Shown here: positions 31,857-39,105 of the stretch, piece by piece | Numbering within the stretch: position 1 is the stretch's first letter | How the letters are laid out: the number at the start of each line of letters is the position of its first letter | IMG/VR virus record: IMGVR_UViG_3300043570_002681 | Span: 1-42,455 of that record | Source of the DNA: a virus | Reading direction: 5' to 3' (one strand) | Length of the DNA: 42,455 nt | Made by a program: the position numbers and the translations under genes | The notes under the pieces: generated by a model | What the model was told of the DNA's origin: nothing | The model's input: only the letters and a program-made list of their open reading frames with translations | The model's database searches: none

Positions 31857-32690
31857 ATGAACTTTGTAATCTGGTCACCTGATTATAATGAGAATTCCGG
31901 AGGAATTATAGCATTACATGTATTAGCTAATTTAATAGCTGAACAAGGTGAGAATTGTTACATATATTCTACTAAAACATTTGAAGGATCCTCTGCAAAA
32001 TTAATACAGAATGAAAATGTATTTAATTTTGATAAAAACAATACAATGTACATCTACCCTGAGGTTATTTGTGGAAATCCATTCGGCGGTAAATTTGTAA
32101 CTAGATGGTTACTTAATACACCAGGTGTATTAGGAGGAGACGGAATATATGAACCTACTGATTTGGTTTATAAATATTATGATTATTTTGATGCTCCTGA
32201 TGAATCTAAAGTTTTAGGTGAACTAAGAACTTTTAAACTTAAATTAGATAAATTTGTTAATAAAGGACTAGAAAGAAACGGAGAATGTTATATTGTTAGG
32301 AAAGGTAGCAATAAAGTCTTAGATAAACATAGATCAGATTCATTAAATATTGACGAGTATATAAATGATGATTATTTAATAGATGTATTTAATAGCAAAG
32401 ATTTTTTTGTTTCTTATGATTCTATGTGTTTTCATTTACAGCAAGCTGCCTTATGTGGATGTGTTCCTGTAGTTATTCCGGATGAAGGAGTTTCAAAAGA
32501 AGTTTTTATTGAAAAGGCTCCAGTTAATAAATATGGAGTTGCTTATGGATTTGATGACATTCCACACGCAAGAGAAACCATGCATTTATTAAAAGAATAT
32601 TTAGAAGGCATGGAATCTGAATCAATTGAATTAGTTAAAAAGTACATCAACAATTGTTATGATAAAATGGACATAATAAAAAGTCGATGA
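31857..32690 (+). CDS. Glycosyltransferase-like protein (277 aa)
   Basis: The first residues IWSPDYNENSGGIIALHVLA resemble the start of GT-B transferases of the GT4 type that open with a G-G-x-x pattern. DFFVSYDSMCFHLQQAALCG followed by a Val-Pro-Val-Val-Ile strand resembles the donor-site region (acidic residue, then Ala-Leu-x-Gly-Cys-x-Pro-Val). It is somewhat short for a full GT-B fold. It probably attaches the sugar made by the upstream enzymes. Confidence 0.7.
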   Translation: MNFVIWSPDYNENSGGIIALHVLANLIAEQGENCYIYSTKTFEGSSAKLIQNENVFNFDKNNTMYIYPEVICGNPFGGKFVTRWLLNTPGVLGGDGIYEPTDLVYKYYDYFDAPDESKVLGELRTFKLKLDKFVNKGLERNGECYIVRKGSNKVLDKHRSDSLNIDEYINDDYLIDVFNSKDFFVSYDSMCFHLQQAALCGCVPVVIPDEGVSKEVFIEKAPVNKYGVAYGFDDIPHARETMHLLKEYLEGMESESIELVKKYINNCYDKMDIIKSR

Positions 32691-32700
32691 TATATACTTA

Positions 32701-32895
32701 ATGAAGACATTTAAAGAATTTATGGTTGATGAGGCCAAAACAATCGGCCTAGAAGAGATCCAACCTAACCAAGAAATTAATCCAGTCGAACCTGGAGATG
32801 GAGAAGACCACAGATTGGTAAAAATACGCCAATTCAAAGGAACTGTCCAAGATTACGCAAGTTACTGGGAAGACCGAATTAAAGAGAATATATAA
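32701..32895 (+). CDS. Small protein with capsid-targeting-like leader (64 aa)
   Basis: Starts MKTFKEFMVDEAKT, very like the T4 internal-protein leader (MKTYQEFI-x-E-A). A prohead-protease-like site would fall after VDE. The mature part is short, charged and probably helical. It is the first of seven such proteins up to 39450. Function of the mature part unknown. Confidence 0.72.
   Translation: MKTFKEFMVDEAKTIGLEEIQPNQEINPVEPGDGEDHRLVKIRQFKGTVQDYASYWEDRIKENI
32869..32895 (+). promoter_or_regulatory. Late-type promoter, variant upstream box
   Basis: GAAGA (32869-32873), 15 bp, TATATAA (32889-32895), lying within the end of the preceding gene and about 33 bp before the ATG at 32928. Confidence 0.5.
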
Positions 32896-32927
32896 ATTAG
32901 TACTAATACTAAAAATATTTTAATACA

Positions 32928-33095
32928 ATGGAGTTTATCAAAGAAGAAGCCACTTTGATAGACATTCCAAGGGTTAAAGAAAAGATTAACGAGGATCAAA
33001 TTAATGAAGTAGTCCAATTTGACTATGATTTTTTTGATTTAGATTACTATGAATCGGAAGACTTGGTAATGTTTGGAGTTGGCGGTCCGGGTTAA
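32928..33095 (+). CDS. Small acidic protein with short leader (55 aa)
   Basis: Begins MEFIKEEATLID, a shortened form of the leader seen in neighbouring genes (I-K-E, then E-A). The body is acidic and Tyr/Phe/Asp-rich, ending FGVGGPG. It is closed off by a strong terminator directly after it. Confidence 0.6.
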   Translation: MEFIKEEATLIDIPRVKEKINEDQINEVVQFDYDFFDLDYYESEDLVMFGVGGPG

Positions 33096-33102
33096 AAGAA
33101 TT

Positions 33103-33130
33103 AAAGCGTATCTTATGGTACGCTTTTTTT
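33103..33130 (+). terminator. Rho-independent terminator
   Basis: AAAGCGTA (33103-33110) pairs perfectly with TACGCTTT (33119-33126), running into a T7 tract. Confidence 0.92.
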
Positions 33131-33137
33131 GTGTAGT

Positions 33138-33215
33138 TTAACAAAAATTTAACACTTATTATTTTACCGATTCAAACTTATTGATTATATTTACATATCT
33201 AATTTTAACAAAGAA
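33138..33215 (+). promoter_or_regulatory. Promoter module copy 8 (full form)
   Basis: TTAACA at 33138-33143 and 33149-33154, 7 bp, TTTTACCG (33162-33169), 16 bp, TATATTTACA (33186-33195). The terminator is separate and upstream here. It drives the unit from 33221. Confidence 0.83.
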
Positions 33216-33220
33216 TCATT

Positions 33221-33427
33221 ATGGAAATTTCAAAAGTATTAGAAGCTATCTCAAACGATAATTCAAAACTAATAGGACAGGGTGAATGGTATAAAGATAG
33301 TTGTTATCAAGTTCATGAAGTTGAAGGATCGTTTTATGCAATTGTAGTTACAGATCAATGTAGCATGTGGTTGGTGAATGAGACTTTGGAAAAAATTAAA
33401 GAAGAAGACATTAACGATTATATTTAA
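33221..33427 (+). CDS. Hypothetical protein (68 aa)
   Basis: First gene after promoter copy 8. Small beta-rich protein with a helical C-terminus (ETLEKIKEEDIND). No known motif. Confidence 0.66.
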   Translation: MEISKVLEAISNDNSKLIGQGEWYKDSCYQVHEVEGSFYAIVVTDQCSMWLVNETLEKIKEEDINDYI

Positions 33428-33437
33428 ACCCTAAATT

Positions 33438-34007
33438 ATGATTTACACTTATTGTAGCGATTCTTTAGTATTTAAAAGAATTAAAGCGTCTATTTATTTA
33501 AAGATCGGAACCATCTTTTTAATTATGTTTATTAGTGCAAGTTTTATTGCATATGAAATTGGACTCCGGAATTCCATTCAAAATTTAACAAGTGAGGAGA
33601 GAATCACCCTAATTAATGAGAAGGACTCCTTTAGTAGGGAGAAAATGGCAACTATGTTACATGACTTAAATGTAAAGTTTCCATGGATTCCTATGGCACA
33701 ATCGATGATAGAAACCGGCCAATGGAAGAGTGAAGTTTTCCTTGAGAACAATAATCTCTTTGGTATGCGAGAGGCTAAGTCCAGGATAACGACTTCAATC
33801 GGCACCAACCTTAATCATGCAGAATATAATTCATGGAGGGAGAGTGTATATGATTATGCATTCTACCAGAGCCGATACTTAGGTAACATCAAAACCGAGG
33901 CAGAGTACTATCAATACTTAGATGCAAGCTATGCCGAAGACCCAGGATATATTAAAAAAGTCAAACAAATCGTTGAAAGTTCCCATCTAAAGAAACTTTT
34001 TAATTAA
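33438..34007 (+). CDS. Membrane-anchored glucosaminidase-like protein
   Basis: 189 aa. An N-terminal membrane helix (IGTIFLIMFISASFIAYEI, about 23-41) is followed by a glucosaminidase (LysM-associated/FlgJ-like) fold. WIPMAQSMIETGQWKSEVFL carries the catalytic-type Glu, and NNLFGMRE and YNSWRESVYDYAFYQSRY are family segments. Such enzymes cut glycan strands of peptidoglycan. Anchoring in the membrane suggests action on the host wall from the periplasmic face, for lysis or assembly. Confidence 0.82.
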   Translation: MIYTYCSDSLVFKRIKASIYLKIGTIFLIMFISASFIAYEIGLRNSIQNLTSEERITLINEKDSFSREKMATMLHDLNVKFPWIPMAQSMIETGQWKSEVFLENNNLFGMREAKSRITTSIGTNLNHAEYNSWRESVYDYAFYQSRYLGNIKTEAEYYQYLDASYAEDPGYIKKVKQIVESSHLKKLFN

Positions 34008-34018
34008 TGGATATATAA
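33992..34018 (+). promoter_or_regulatory. Late-type promoter (GAAAC-N15-TATATAA)
   Basis: GAAAC (33992-33996), 15 bp, TATATAA (34012-34018), 23 bp before the ferritin-like gene. The upstream box lies within the end of the glucosaminidase gene. Confidence 0.65.
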
Positions 34019-34041
34019 CCTATAAAAAAAATAATTAATTT

Positions 34042-34539
34042 ATGGTAAATCCAATGACTCTTAGTGATGTAGTAGTTAGTACACTTAATGCCAGAATTGG
34101 TGATGAGTATACTGCACACTATTTTTACAACGCTGCATACAACTGGTGCTTAGATAAAAACTACAAAAATGCATCCGCTTTCTTTGCTGCAGAATCAATG
34201 GCAGAATTAGAACATGCCCAAAAACTACAAAAGTATTTAGTAGATTGGAATTGTGCTCCAATATTGCCTTCGGTTGAAACAAACTTTAAATTCTCTACTC
34301 TACCTGATATTGTTGAAAAAGCGTATCAATTAGAACTGGACCTTTTTAATAAGTACTTAAAAGATTCTCAATCTATTTTTGGAATTGACTTGGCAACCTT
34401 TGATTTCTTACAAGGTTATAGACAAAAACAAACGGATTCAGTCATTGAATATTCTGACCTATTAGCAGCGCTGGAATTAATCAATATAAATAATAAGTTA
34501 GATGTTCTTCACTTTGAAGAAATCTATTTTAAAGCATAA
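34042..34539 (+). CDS. Ferritin-like diiron protein
   Basis: 165 aa, the size of a bacterial ferritin. Helix A has LNARIGDEYTAHYFYNAAY with a conserved Glu. Helix B has AAESMAELEHAQKLQKYL, giving the Glu-x2-His metal pair. A further Glu-rich helix (KAYQLELDLFNKYL) follows a long loop, and the C-terminal helix is DSVIEYSDLLAALELI. Ferritins store iron as a 24-mer cage; smaller relatives protect DNA. A late-type promoter precedes it. A phage-encoded ferritin is uncommon. Confidence 0.85.
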   Translation: MVNPMTLSDVVVSTLNARIGDEYTAHYFYNAAYNWCLDKNYKNASAFFAAESMAELEHAQKLQKYLVDWNCAPILPSVETNFKFSTLPDIVEKAYQLELDLFNKYLKDSQSIFGIDLATFDFLQGYRQKQTDSVIEYSDLLAALELININNKLDVLHFEEIYFKA

Positions 34540-34549
34540 TCTGAATAAT

Positions 34550-34771
34550 ATGGACCCTGATAGTGAAACTTATACAAAAAATAAAAATAACCAAATCAAA
34601 CCTGGCGACATGGTGTATGATGTTAGCCCTGTTTTTCAACCCTTTGGGGTTCGACGCCGTCCAATATTGGCTGATAGGGATGACTGGAAGTTTGTTATGG
34701 GCGAATTTCGCTTTGTATTGTATTGCGGGATTATTCTTTGGGCTCTCTATGGTTTTTCGAAGTTTGTATAA
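34550..34771 (+). CDS. Possible small protein in alternative frame (73 aa)
   Basis: Has the best start (ATG 10 nt after the ferritin stop, A/T-rich context). It encodes a polar N-terminus (DPDSETYTKNKNNQIKPGDM) and a C-terminal hydrophobic helix. It shares almost all its length with the frame at 34563. One of the two may be a shadow, or both may be translated. Confidence 0.4.
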   Translation: MDPDSETYTKNKNNQIKPGDMVYDVSPVFQPFGVRRRPILADRDDWKFVMGEFRFVLYCGIILWALYGFSKFV

Positions 34772-34805
34772 AAGAGACGAAAGAAGACGTAACGATAAAT
34801 ACTGA
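34563..34805 (+). CDS. Two-helix membrane protein in overlapping frame (80 aa)
   Basis: Starts at GTG (34563); no ATG is well placed. The product looks very protein-like: a basic N-terminus, two strong membrane helices (about 17-35 and 39-64) with NPLGFDAVQYWLIG between them, and a basic tail KRDERRRNDKY. GC-rich third positions are unusual for this genome and fit overprinting with the frame at 34550. Confidence 0.55.
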   Translation: MKLIQKIKITKSNLATWCMMLALFFNPLGFDAVQYWLIGMTGSLLWANFALYCIAGLFFGLSMVFRSLYKRDERRRNDKY

Positions 34806-34809
34806 AACT

Positions 34810-34880
34810 TTAACAAAAATAATCAACCTGACATTTTACCGTGTCAGGTTTTTTGTTTATATTTACACTATAATTAAAAC
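34810..34880 (+). promoter_or_regulatory. Promoter module copy 9
   Basis: TTAACA at 34810-34815, degenerate second repeat at 34821, TTTTACCG (34834-34841), 16 bp, TATATTTACA (34858-34867). The upstream box is the loop of the terminator hairpin at 34825-34850. It drives the nucleotidase gene. Confidence 0.82.
34825..34854 (+). terminator. Rho-independent terminator nested in promoter copy 9
   Basis: AACCTGACA (34825-34833) pairs perfectly with TGTCAGGTT (34842-34850), running into further T residues. Confidence 0.88.
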
Positions 34881-34883
34881 ACT

Positions 34884-35339
34884 ATGAAAAAAATACTTTA
34901 CATTGACCTTGATGGAGTAATGGTAGACTTAGAGAGTCATGCAATCAAGAGACACGGACCCAATGCGGTTGAAAAACTTGGGAGGTTAACGTCAATTGAC
35001 AAAGAACTTTTTGAAGAGCCAGAGCCGATGCCAGGTGCTATTGAAGCAGTCAAATATCTATGGGATAAATTTGACATCTATTTCCTTACAACTGCCCCTT
35101 GGAGCAATGCAACTAGTTTCTCTTCAAAGAGGAGATGGGTACAAAAGAACCTTGGCAAATATGCCCACAAGAGGTTAATTATTTCACATCGCAAAGACCT
35201 TTGTATTGGAGACTTCTTAATCGATGACCGTCCAAATAATGGAGCTGCCGAATTCCGTGGAGAATGGATTCAATTTGGACAACCAGGATTTGAAAATTGG
35301 GCCCAGATTATAAACTATCTTGAAAATCTGGATATATAA
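34884..35339 (+). CDS. 5'(3')-deoxyribonucleotidase-like HAD protein
   Basis: 151 aa of the NT5C type. YIDLDGVMVDLE (about 6-17) gives the nucleophile Asp and acid Asp. FLTTAPWSNATSFSSKRRWV (about 71-90) is the nucleotide-site loop. KDLCIGDFLIDDRPNNGAAEF (the Lys, then Asp-Asp) closes the active site. Relatives dephosphorylate deoxynucleoside monophosphates. It would tune dNTP pools alongside thymidylate synthase. The stop codon lies in a TATATAA box. Confidence 0.88.
   Translation: MKKILYIDLDGVMVDLESHAIKRHGPNAVEKLGRLTSIDKELFEEPEPMPGAIEAVKYLWDKFDIYFLTTAPWSNATSFSSKRRWVQKNLGKYAHKRLIISHRKDLCIGDFLIDDRPNNGAAEFRGEWIQFGQPGFENWAQIINYLENLDI
35313..35339 (+). promoter_or_regulatory. Possible late-type promoter
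   Basis: TATATAA (35333-35339) with AAAC at 35312-35315 near the expected upstream position. The match is partial. It lies 24 bp before the first large leader-bearing gene at 35363. Confidence 0.4.
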
Positions 35340-35362
35340 ACAAAATATAATATATTAATACT

Positions 35363-36058
35363 ATGAAACATTTACAACTTTTTGAAGAGTTCATTAATGA
35401 AGGAAAATCATTCGAATTCTCTTTTAATTACAATACTGATGAGGATGATGTAGAATACATCCAAAATATTCTAATGAATGCTGGAGTTGATGCGATTGCA
35501 GAGCCAGGACTAGATTCTGAAGAGATGGTTGTTAAAGCCAAAAATGCAGTTGAATTACGTAAGGCTAAAAAAGCCATTCAGGCAGATGGATTTGAAATCA
35601 ATGAGTCAGTTGTTAATGAAGGTGATATGACTAAATTCTATGATGGATTTATTGTACTAGATTCAAAAACAAAAAAGACATATAAGTTTAAGTACGTTAA
35701 AGGAACTAAAAACACACAAGTTGAATCTAATGCTATTTCAAAATTAGCAAGCTCTACTAATCAACCTAGCTCAAATTTTATGGTTCATGGATTTATACAA
35801 AAAGGTGAATGGAATAATTCTAAAGAAAAAACCATCGACGAATCAGTTGTTAATGAATCTGTCAACGTTAAAGACATTAAAGTTGGTACTATCCTAAACT
35901 TTAAAGATGGTGAAACATGGAAAGTTACTAAAACTTCAGGAATCTCTTCCGGAAAGATTTTTGCAGCCCCTTATGGAGATACAAAAAAGAGCTACGTTTC
36001 AGTTGCTATTGAATTTTCAACTGAAAACTTAGAGAAAGACTTAACATCAATAGAATAA
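35363..36058 (+). CDS. Candidate internal-head polyprotein A (231 aa)
   Basis: Leader MKHLQLFEEFINE, then Gly14: a T4-type prohead-protease site (I-x-E before a small residue). The motif ESVVNE recurs at 81-86 and 160-165, each followed by Gly or Ser. These would divide the chain into three modules of about 73, 79 and 66 residues. All are small alpha/beta units without known motifs. The leader is shared with the genes at 36061, 37347, 38013 and 39106. By analogy with T4 internal proteins it may be packed in the head and injected with DNA. Confidence 0.75.
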   Translation: MKHLQLFEEFINEGKSFEFSFNYNTDEDDVEYIQNILMNAGVDAIAEPGLDSEEMVVKAKNAVELRKAKKAIQADGFEINESVVNEGDMTKFYDGFIVLDSKTKKTYKFKYVKGTKNTQVESNAISKLASSTNQPSSNFMVHGFIQKGEWNNSKEKTIDESVVNESVNVKDIKVGTILNFKDGETWKVTKTSGISSGKIFAAPYGDTKKSYVSVAIEFSTENLEKDLTSIE

Positions 36059-36060
36059 TC

Positions 36061-37344
36061 ATGAAAAAAGTAAAACTATTTGAAGAGTTCATAGTAGAGT
36101 CTCAAGCACGTACGTATGAATCCAAAATTGGAGACATTCATATTATGGCGGGGGAGGCAGATTCTTTTACTGCATTCCGAAAGGAATTCATGGACGAATA
36201 TGGCAAACCAAAATCAGTTAAAGAACTTAAACAATTAGAGGCTTGGTTACAAACTATTTGGAACGAGAGAGGTACAAATGAAGCACTATCTATGGATGCT
36301 GTTTACATTCACCAAATCACTGGTTCAGGTCAGGACTCTGCACAAAACTTTATTGATGACAATAATATAGATTCTGCTAAATTGGTTGCCTATCTTAAAC
36401 AACATAAAGACTCTAAAGAGAAATATGATGTTAGAGACATGATTAATGGAACTAACAAGAACAAAAGATTCATAAAGCAATTCGTTAATGAATCTAAAGA
36501 GGTCTTTCCAAACGAAATTGTCGGAAACGATCAAATTCTTTTCAAAAAGGAATGGGAAAAAATGAATGGCGGCAAACTTGCTGCTAAATATAACCAATAC
36601 TACAAGGGATATGATATTGATGCAGGTGGACGTATATTTAATAGCGTTGACCAACTAGAAAAATATATTAAGGCTACAGAGCTTTCAAACAATCAATACA
36701 ATAAATACAAATACATGCCAGAAAAACCTATTGGAGAATCTGTAGTTAATGAAGAATTTGATATATCTAAGCTAAAAGCAAAAGATACTATAGAACTAAC
36801 AAATACAAGGACGGGTGATGTAGGAAAGTACACGGTAAAAAGAATCTTTGGTTCAAGTAATATTAAAGAAATTGAGGTACTAACACGCAATAAACAACTA
36901 TTAACTTTATATTATAGTAAAGAACGTGGACTTCAAAACTTTAAAGGCGATGTCTACGAATATATGTCAGAAAGTAAACTTGGAGAATCTGTAGTTAATG
37001 AAGATGTACCATATAGTGTAACTAAGAATACCTTCAGAGACTATGATTCTTTAAATATTACACAGTATGATAGTATTCAATTTAAAGAGGATGGTAAAAA
37101 ATGGATTGTTAGAGCTGTAACTGCGCATGATAACATAGATAAAAGTGCCCTACAAAAACTAGGATTTGGCAATTCAGGTTCTACGAGATATGCCGGAATC
37201 AATACATATACTAAAAATGCTAATTGGAATGATTTAGAATTAACTAAGAAACAATTTGATGAATTAGTTAAAATAGTAGACGCTGGTTGGGCTTCTCATG
37301 CCAAGGCTTTTGCTGATTTTTATAAAGATAGACAGGCAGATTAA
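36061..37344 (+). CDS. Candidate internal-head polyprotein B (427 aa)
   Basis: Leader MKKVKLFEEFIVE, then Ser14. Further candidate cleavage sites are FVNE (141-144), then Ser; ESVVNE (226-231); and ESVVNE (309-314). This gives four modules of roughly 80-130 residues. The first includes a helical DUF-like stretch (SMDAVYIHQITGSGQDSAQN). The last two are small beta-rich units. It starts 2 nt after polyprotein A and appears translationally linked to it. Confidence 0.75.
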   Translation: MKKVKLFEEFIVESQARTYESKIGDIHIMAGEADSFTAFRKEFMDEYGKPKSVKELKQLEAWLQTIWNERGTNEALSMDAVYIHQITGSGQDSAQNFIDDNNIDSAKLVAYLKQHKDSKEKYDVRDMINGTNKNKRFIKQFVNESKEVFPNEIVGNDQILFKKEWEKMNGGKLAAKYNQYYKGYDIDAGGRIFNSVDQLEKYIKATELSNNQYNKYKYMPEKPIGESVVNEEFDISKLKAKDTIELTNTRTGDVGKYTVKRIFGSSNIKEIEVLTRNKQLLTLYYSKERGLQNFKGDVYEYMSESKLGESVVNEDVPYSVTKNTFRDYDSLNITQYDSIQFKEDGKKWIVRAVTAHDNIDKSALQKLGFGNSGSTRYAGINTYTKNANWNDLELTKKQFDELVKIVDAGWASHAKAFADFYKDRQAD

Positions 37345-37346
37345 TT

Positions 37347-37571
37347 ATGAAACACATAAAATTATACGAACAATTTATTACTGAGTCTACCAACATAAAA
37401 GATTTCTTTAAAGACCCAATGAATCTAGCCGATGCTAAGGGTTGGGTAAGAAACCTAAAACTTTCTGATGATGAGATAAAAACCAAGATAAAATCAGTAA
37501 TGAAAGATCCGTCTAAATTTAATGACCTAATGGATGCAATGACTGACGAATTAAACTTAAAGTGGAAATGA
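37347..37571 (+). CDS. Small leader-bearing protein (74 aa)
   Basis: Leader MKHIKLYEQFITE, then Ser14. The mature part (61 aa) is helical and basic, with no internal cleavage motif. The ATGA at its end couples it to the oxygenase gene. Confidence 0.72.
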   Translation: MKHIKLYEQFITESTNIKDFFKDPMNLADAKGWVRNLKLSDDEIKTKIKSVMKDPSKFNDLMDAMTDELNLKWK

Positions 37572-37993
37572 GAACTTTAATCAAAAACGTTATTAATAGA
37601 GAAGACCATGGAATCTTACCTCAAGTAACTGATGGTTTTATTCCAATCTTAGGTGAAACTAATCCAACAATTCTAAAAATTGTTAGTACTCTTAAAGAGC
37701 ATTTTGATTTTGTAATTAAGCCAGAATCTTATTGGAGAATAGAACATAAACCAACCGGACATGAGTGGCATATTGATACTGGAAGTAATAATCACATGAT
37801 GTGGTGTCAAGTAGGATGTTCAATATTACTAACGTCTAATATGCAATTTAATGGTGGTGAAACATTCTACAATAAAGAGGAACCGATCAAAGTAGAAAGA
37901 GATCTTTATGATATTGCAGCTCATTCATCAGATGAATGGCATATGGTAACTCCACACTCTGGAAATAGAGTAGTACTGTTACTTTTTATTTAA
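37568..37993 (+). CDS. 2-oxoglutarate/Fe(II) dioxygenase-like protein
   Basis: The ATG at 37568 overlaps the upstream stop (ATGA); 141 aa. The double-stranded beta-helix motif is complete: HEWHIDTG gives His-x-Asp, and DEWHMVTPHSGNRVVLLLFI gives the distal His and the 2-oxoglutarate-binding Arg. Relatives hydroxylate prolyl or other residues of proteins, or bases. It lacks the leader found in the genes around it. Possible substrates are virion proteins such as the collagen-like fibre, or DNA bases. Confidence 0.85.
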   Translation: MRTLIKNVINREDHGILPQVTDGFIPILGETNPTILKIVSTLKEHFDFVIKPESYWRIEHKPTGHEWHIDTGSNNHMMWCQVGCSILLTSNMQFNGGETFYNKEEPIKVERDLYDIAAHSSDEWHMVTPHSGNRVVLLLFI

Positions 37994-38012
37994 TATATAA
38001 TAAAACAAAGAT

Positions 38013-39098
38013 ATGAAAAAAGTAAAATTATTTGAACAATTTATCGAAGAAGCTACAACTTCTTGGGGTAAAATGATGAAAGGCGTTAGAGCCGGATCGG
38101 GTGGACCATGGTCTATTGTAGCAATTCAAGACAAAAAAGTTGTTGGACAGTCAAACGATATTAAAATTCAAGACTTGATTCCTGCAAAATATGAAGCCCT
38201 AAAAGCAGAGTTTCCTAAAGCTAAACTTCACATTGAAGATGCTGGAGGTGGAGTAGTTTGGAATGAATCCCTTAATGAGGCCCTAGCGGCGGCATCTCAA
38301 GATAAACTGACCAATCGTGATTCTTTAACAGCAAAAGTAAATGCTACACTTATTAGTAATGCTAGAAATGGAATTTTGAAAAAAATGGCAGAACCTGGTG
38401 GTAAAACCCATTATTGGAATCCTAAGACTGGAGAATATGTAGCAAAAACTATTACCTACAATGGCAAAGGAGAATATCTTTATTCAGATGTTCTAGATGC
38501 AGATGGTAATCTTACAGAATCATACGTTACTGAGGGTATAGATTCTATGGTTAAAAACCTGGAGACCATTGTTAGAAAGCAATTTAATGTTATTGAGTTT
38601 AAGGCTCCAGCAAAAAGACCATTGATCCATGAAGAATTCTTAATGATTAAAGTAAGTGATGACAAATACGGAGGACCTCAATCAGGTCTGGGTAAATTTA
38701 TTAAAAAATCAACAGGTGTCGAAGCCAGTTTTGTAGATAGTTTAGGTTCTAATAAGACATATTGGATTTCATTAGAAAAACTTGAAGATGCTAATATTAA
38801 AGAGTCTCTTAACGAGGCAAAGGATGCTACCCGAGATGAATTGATGGACCTAATGGAAACTAAATACAAAATCAAAACTGTTAGACCTTCTGAAGATTTT
38901 AATGGTCAAACAGGAGGTATTTGGATCGCAGCAGATAATGAGGAAATAATGGGCGGTAATAAAATATTTGACTACTATAATAGAAGCTCTAAATATTCAA
39001 ATGGAGTCTTAACACAACTACGAACTGCTGTAGAGAAAAAAGGTTGGTGGTTTGAATGGAACGATCCAGGAACAATCATATGCTGGCCAAAAAATTAA
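38013..39098 (+). CDS. Candidate internal-head polyprotein C (361 aa)
   Basis: Leader MKKVKLFEQFIEE, then Ala14. Candidate sites ESLNE (85-89) before Ala, ESYVTE (169-174) before Gly and ESLNE (264-268) before Ala give four modules. The first and last contain small Trp/Gly-rich alpha/beta units. The spacing (about 75-95 residues) is similar to polyproteins A and B. A possible late-type TATATAA box (37994-38000) lies 13 bp upstream. Confidence 0.75.
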   Translation: MKKVKLFEQFIEEATTSWGKMMKGVRAGSGGPWSIVAIQDKKVVGQSNDIKIQDLIPAKYEALKAEFPKAKLHIEDAGGGVVWNESLNEALAAASQDKLTNRDSLTAKVNATLISNARNGILKKMAEPGGKTHYWNPKTGEYVAKTITYNGKGEYLYSDVLDADGNLTESYVTEGIDSMVKNLETIVRKQFNVIEFKAPAKRPLIHEEFLMIKVSDDKYGGPQSGLGKFIKKSTGVEASFVDSLGSNKTYWISLEKLEDANIKESLNEAKDATRDELMDLMETKYKIKTVRPSEDFNGQTGGIWIAADNEEIMGGNKIFDYYNRSSKYSNGVLTQLRTAVEKKGWWFEWNDPGTIICWPKN

Positions 39099-39105
39099 AA
39101 GAATT

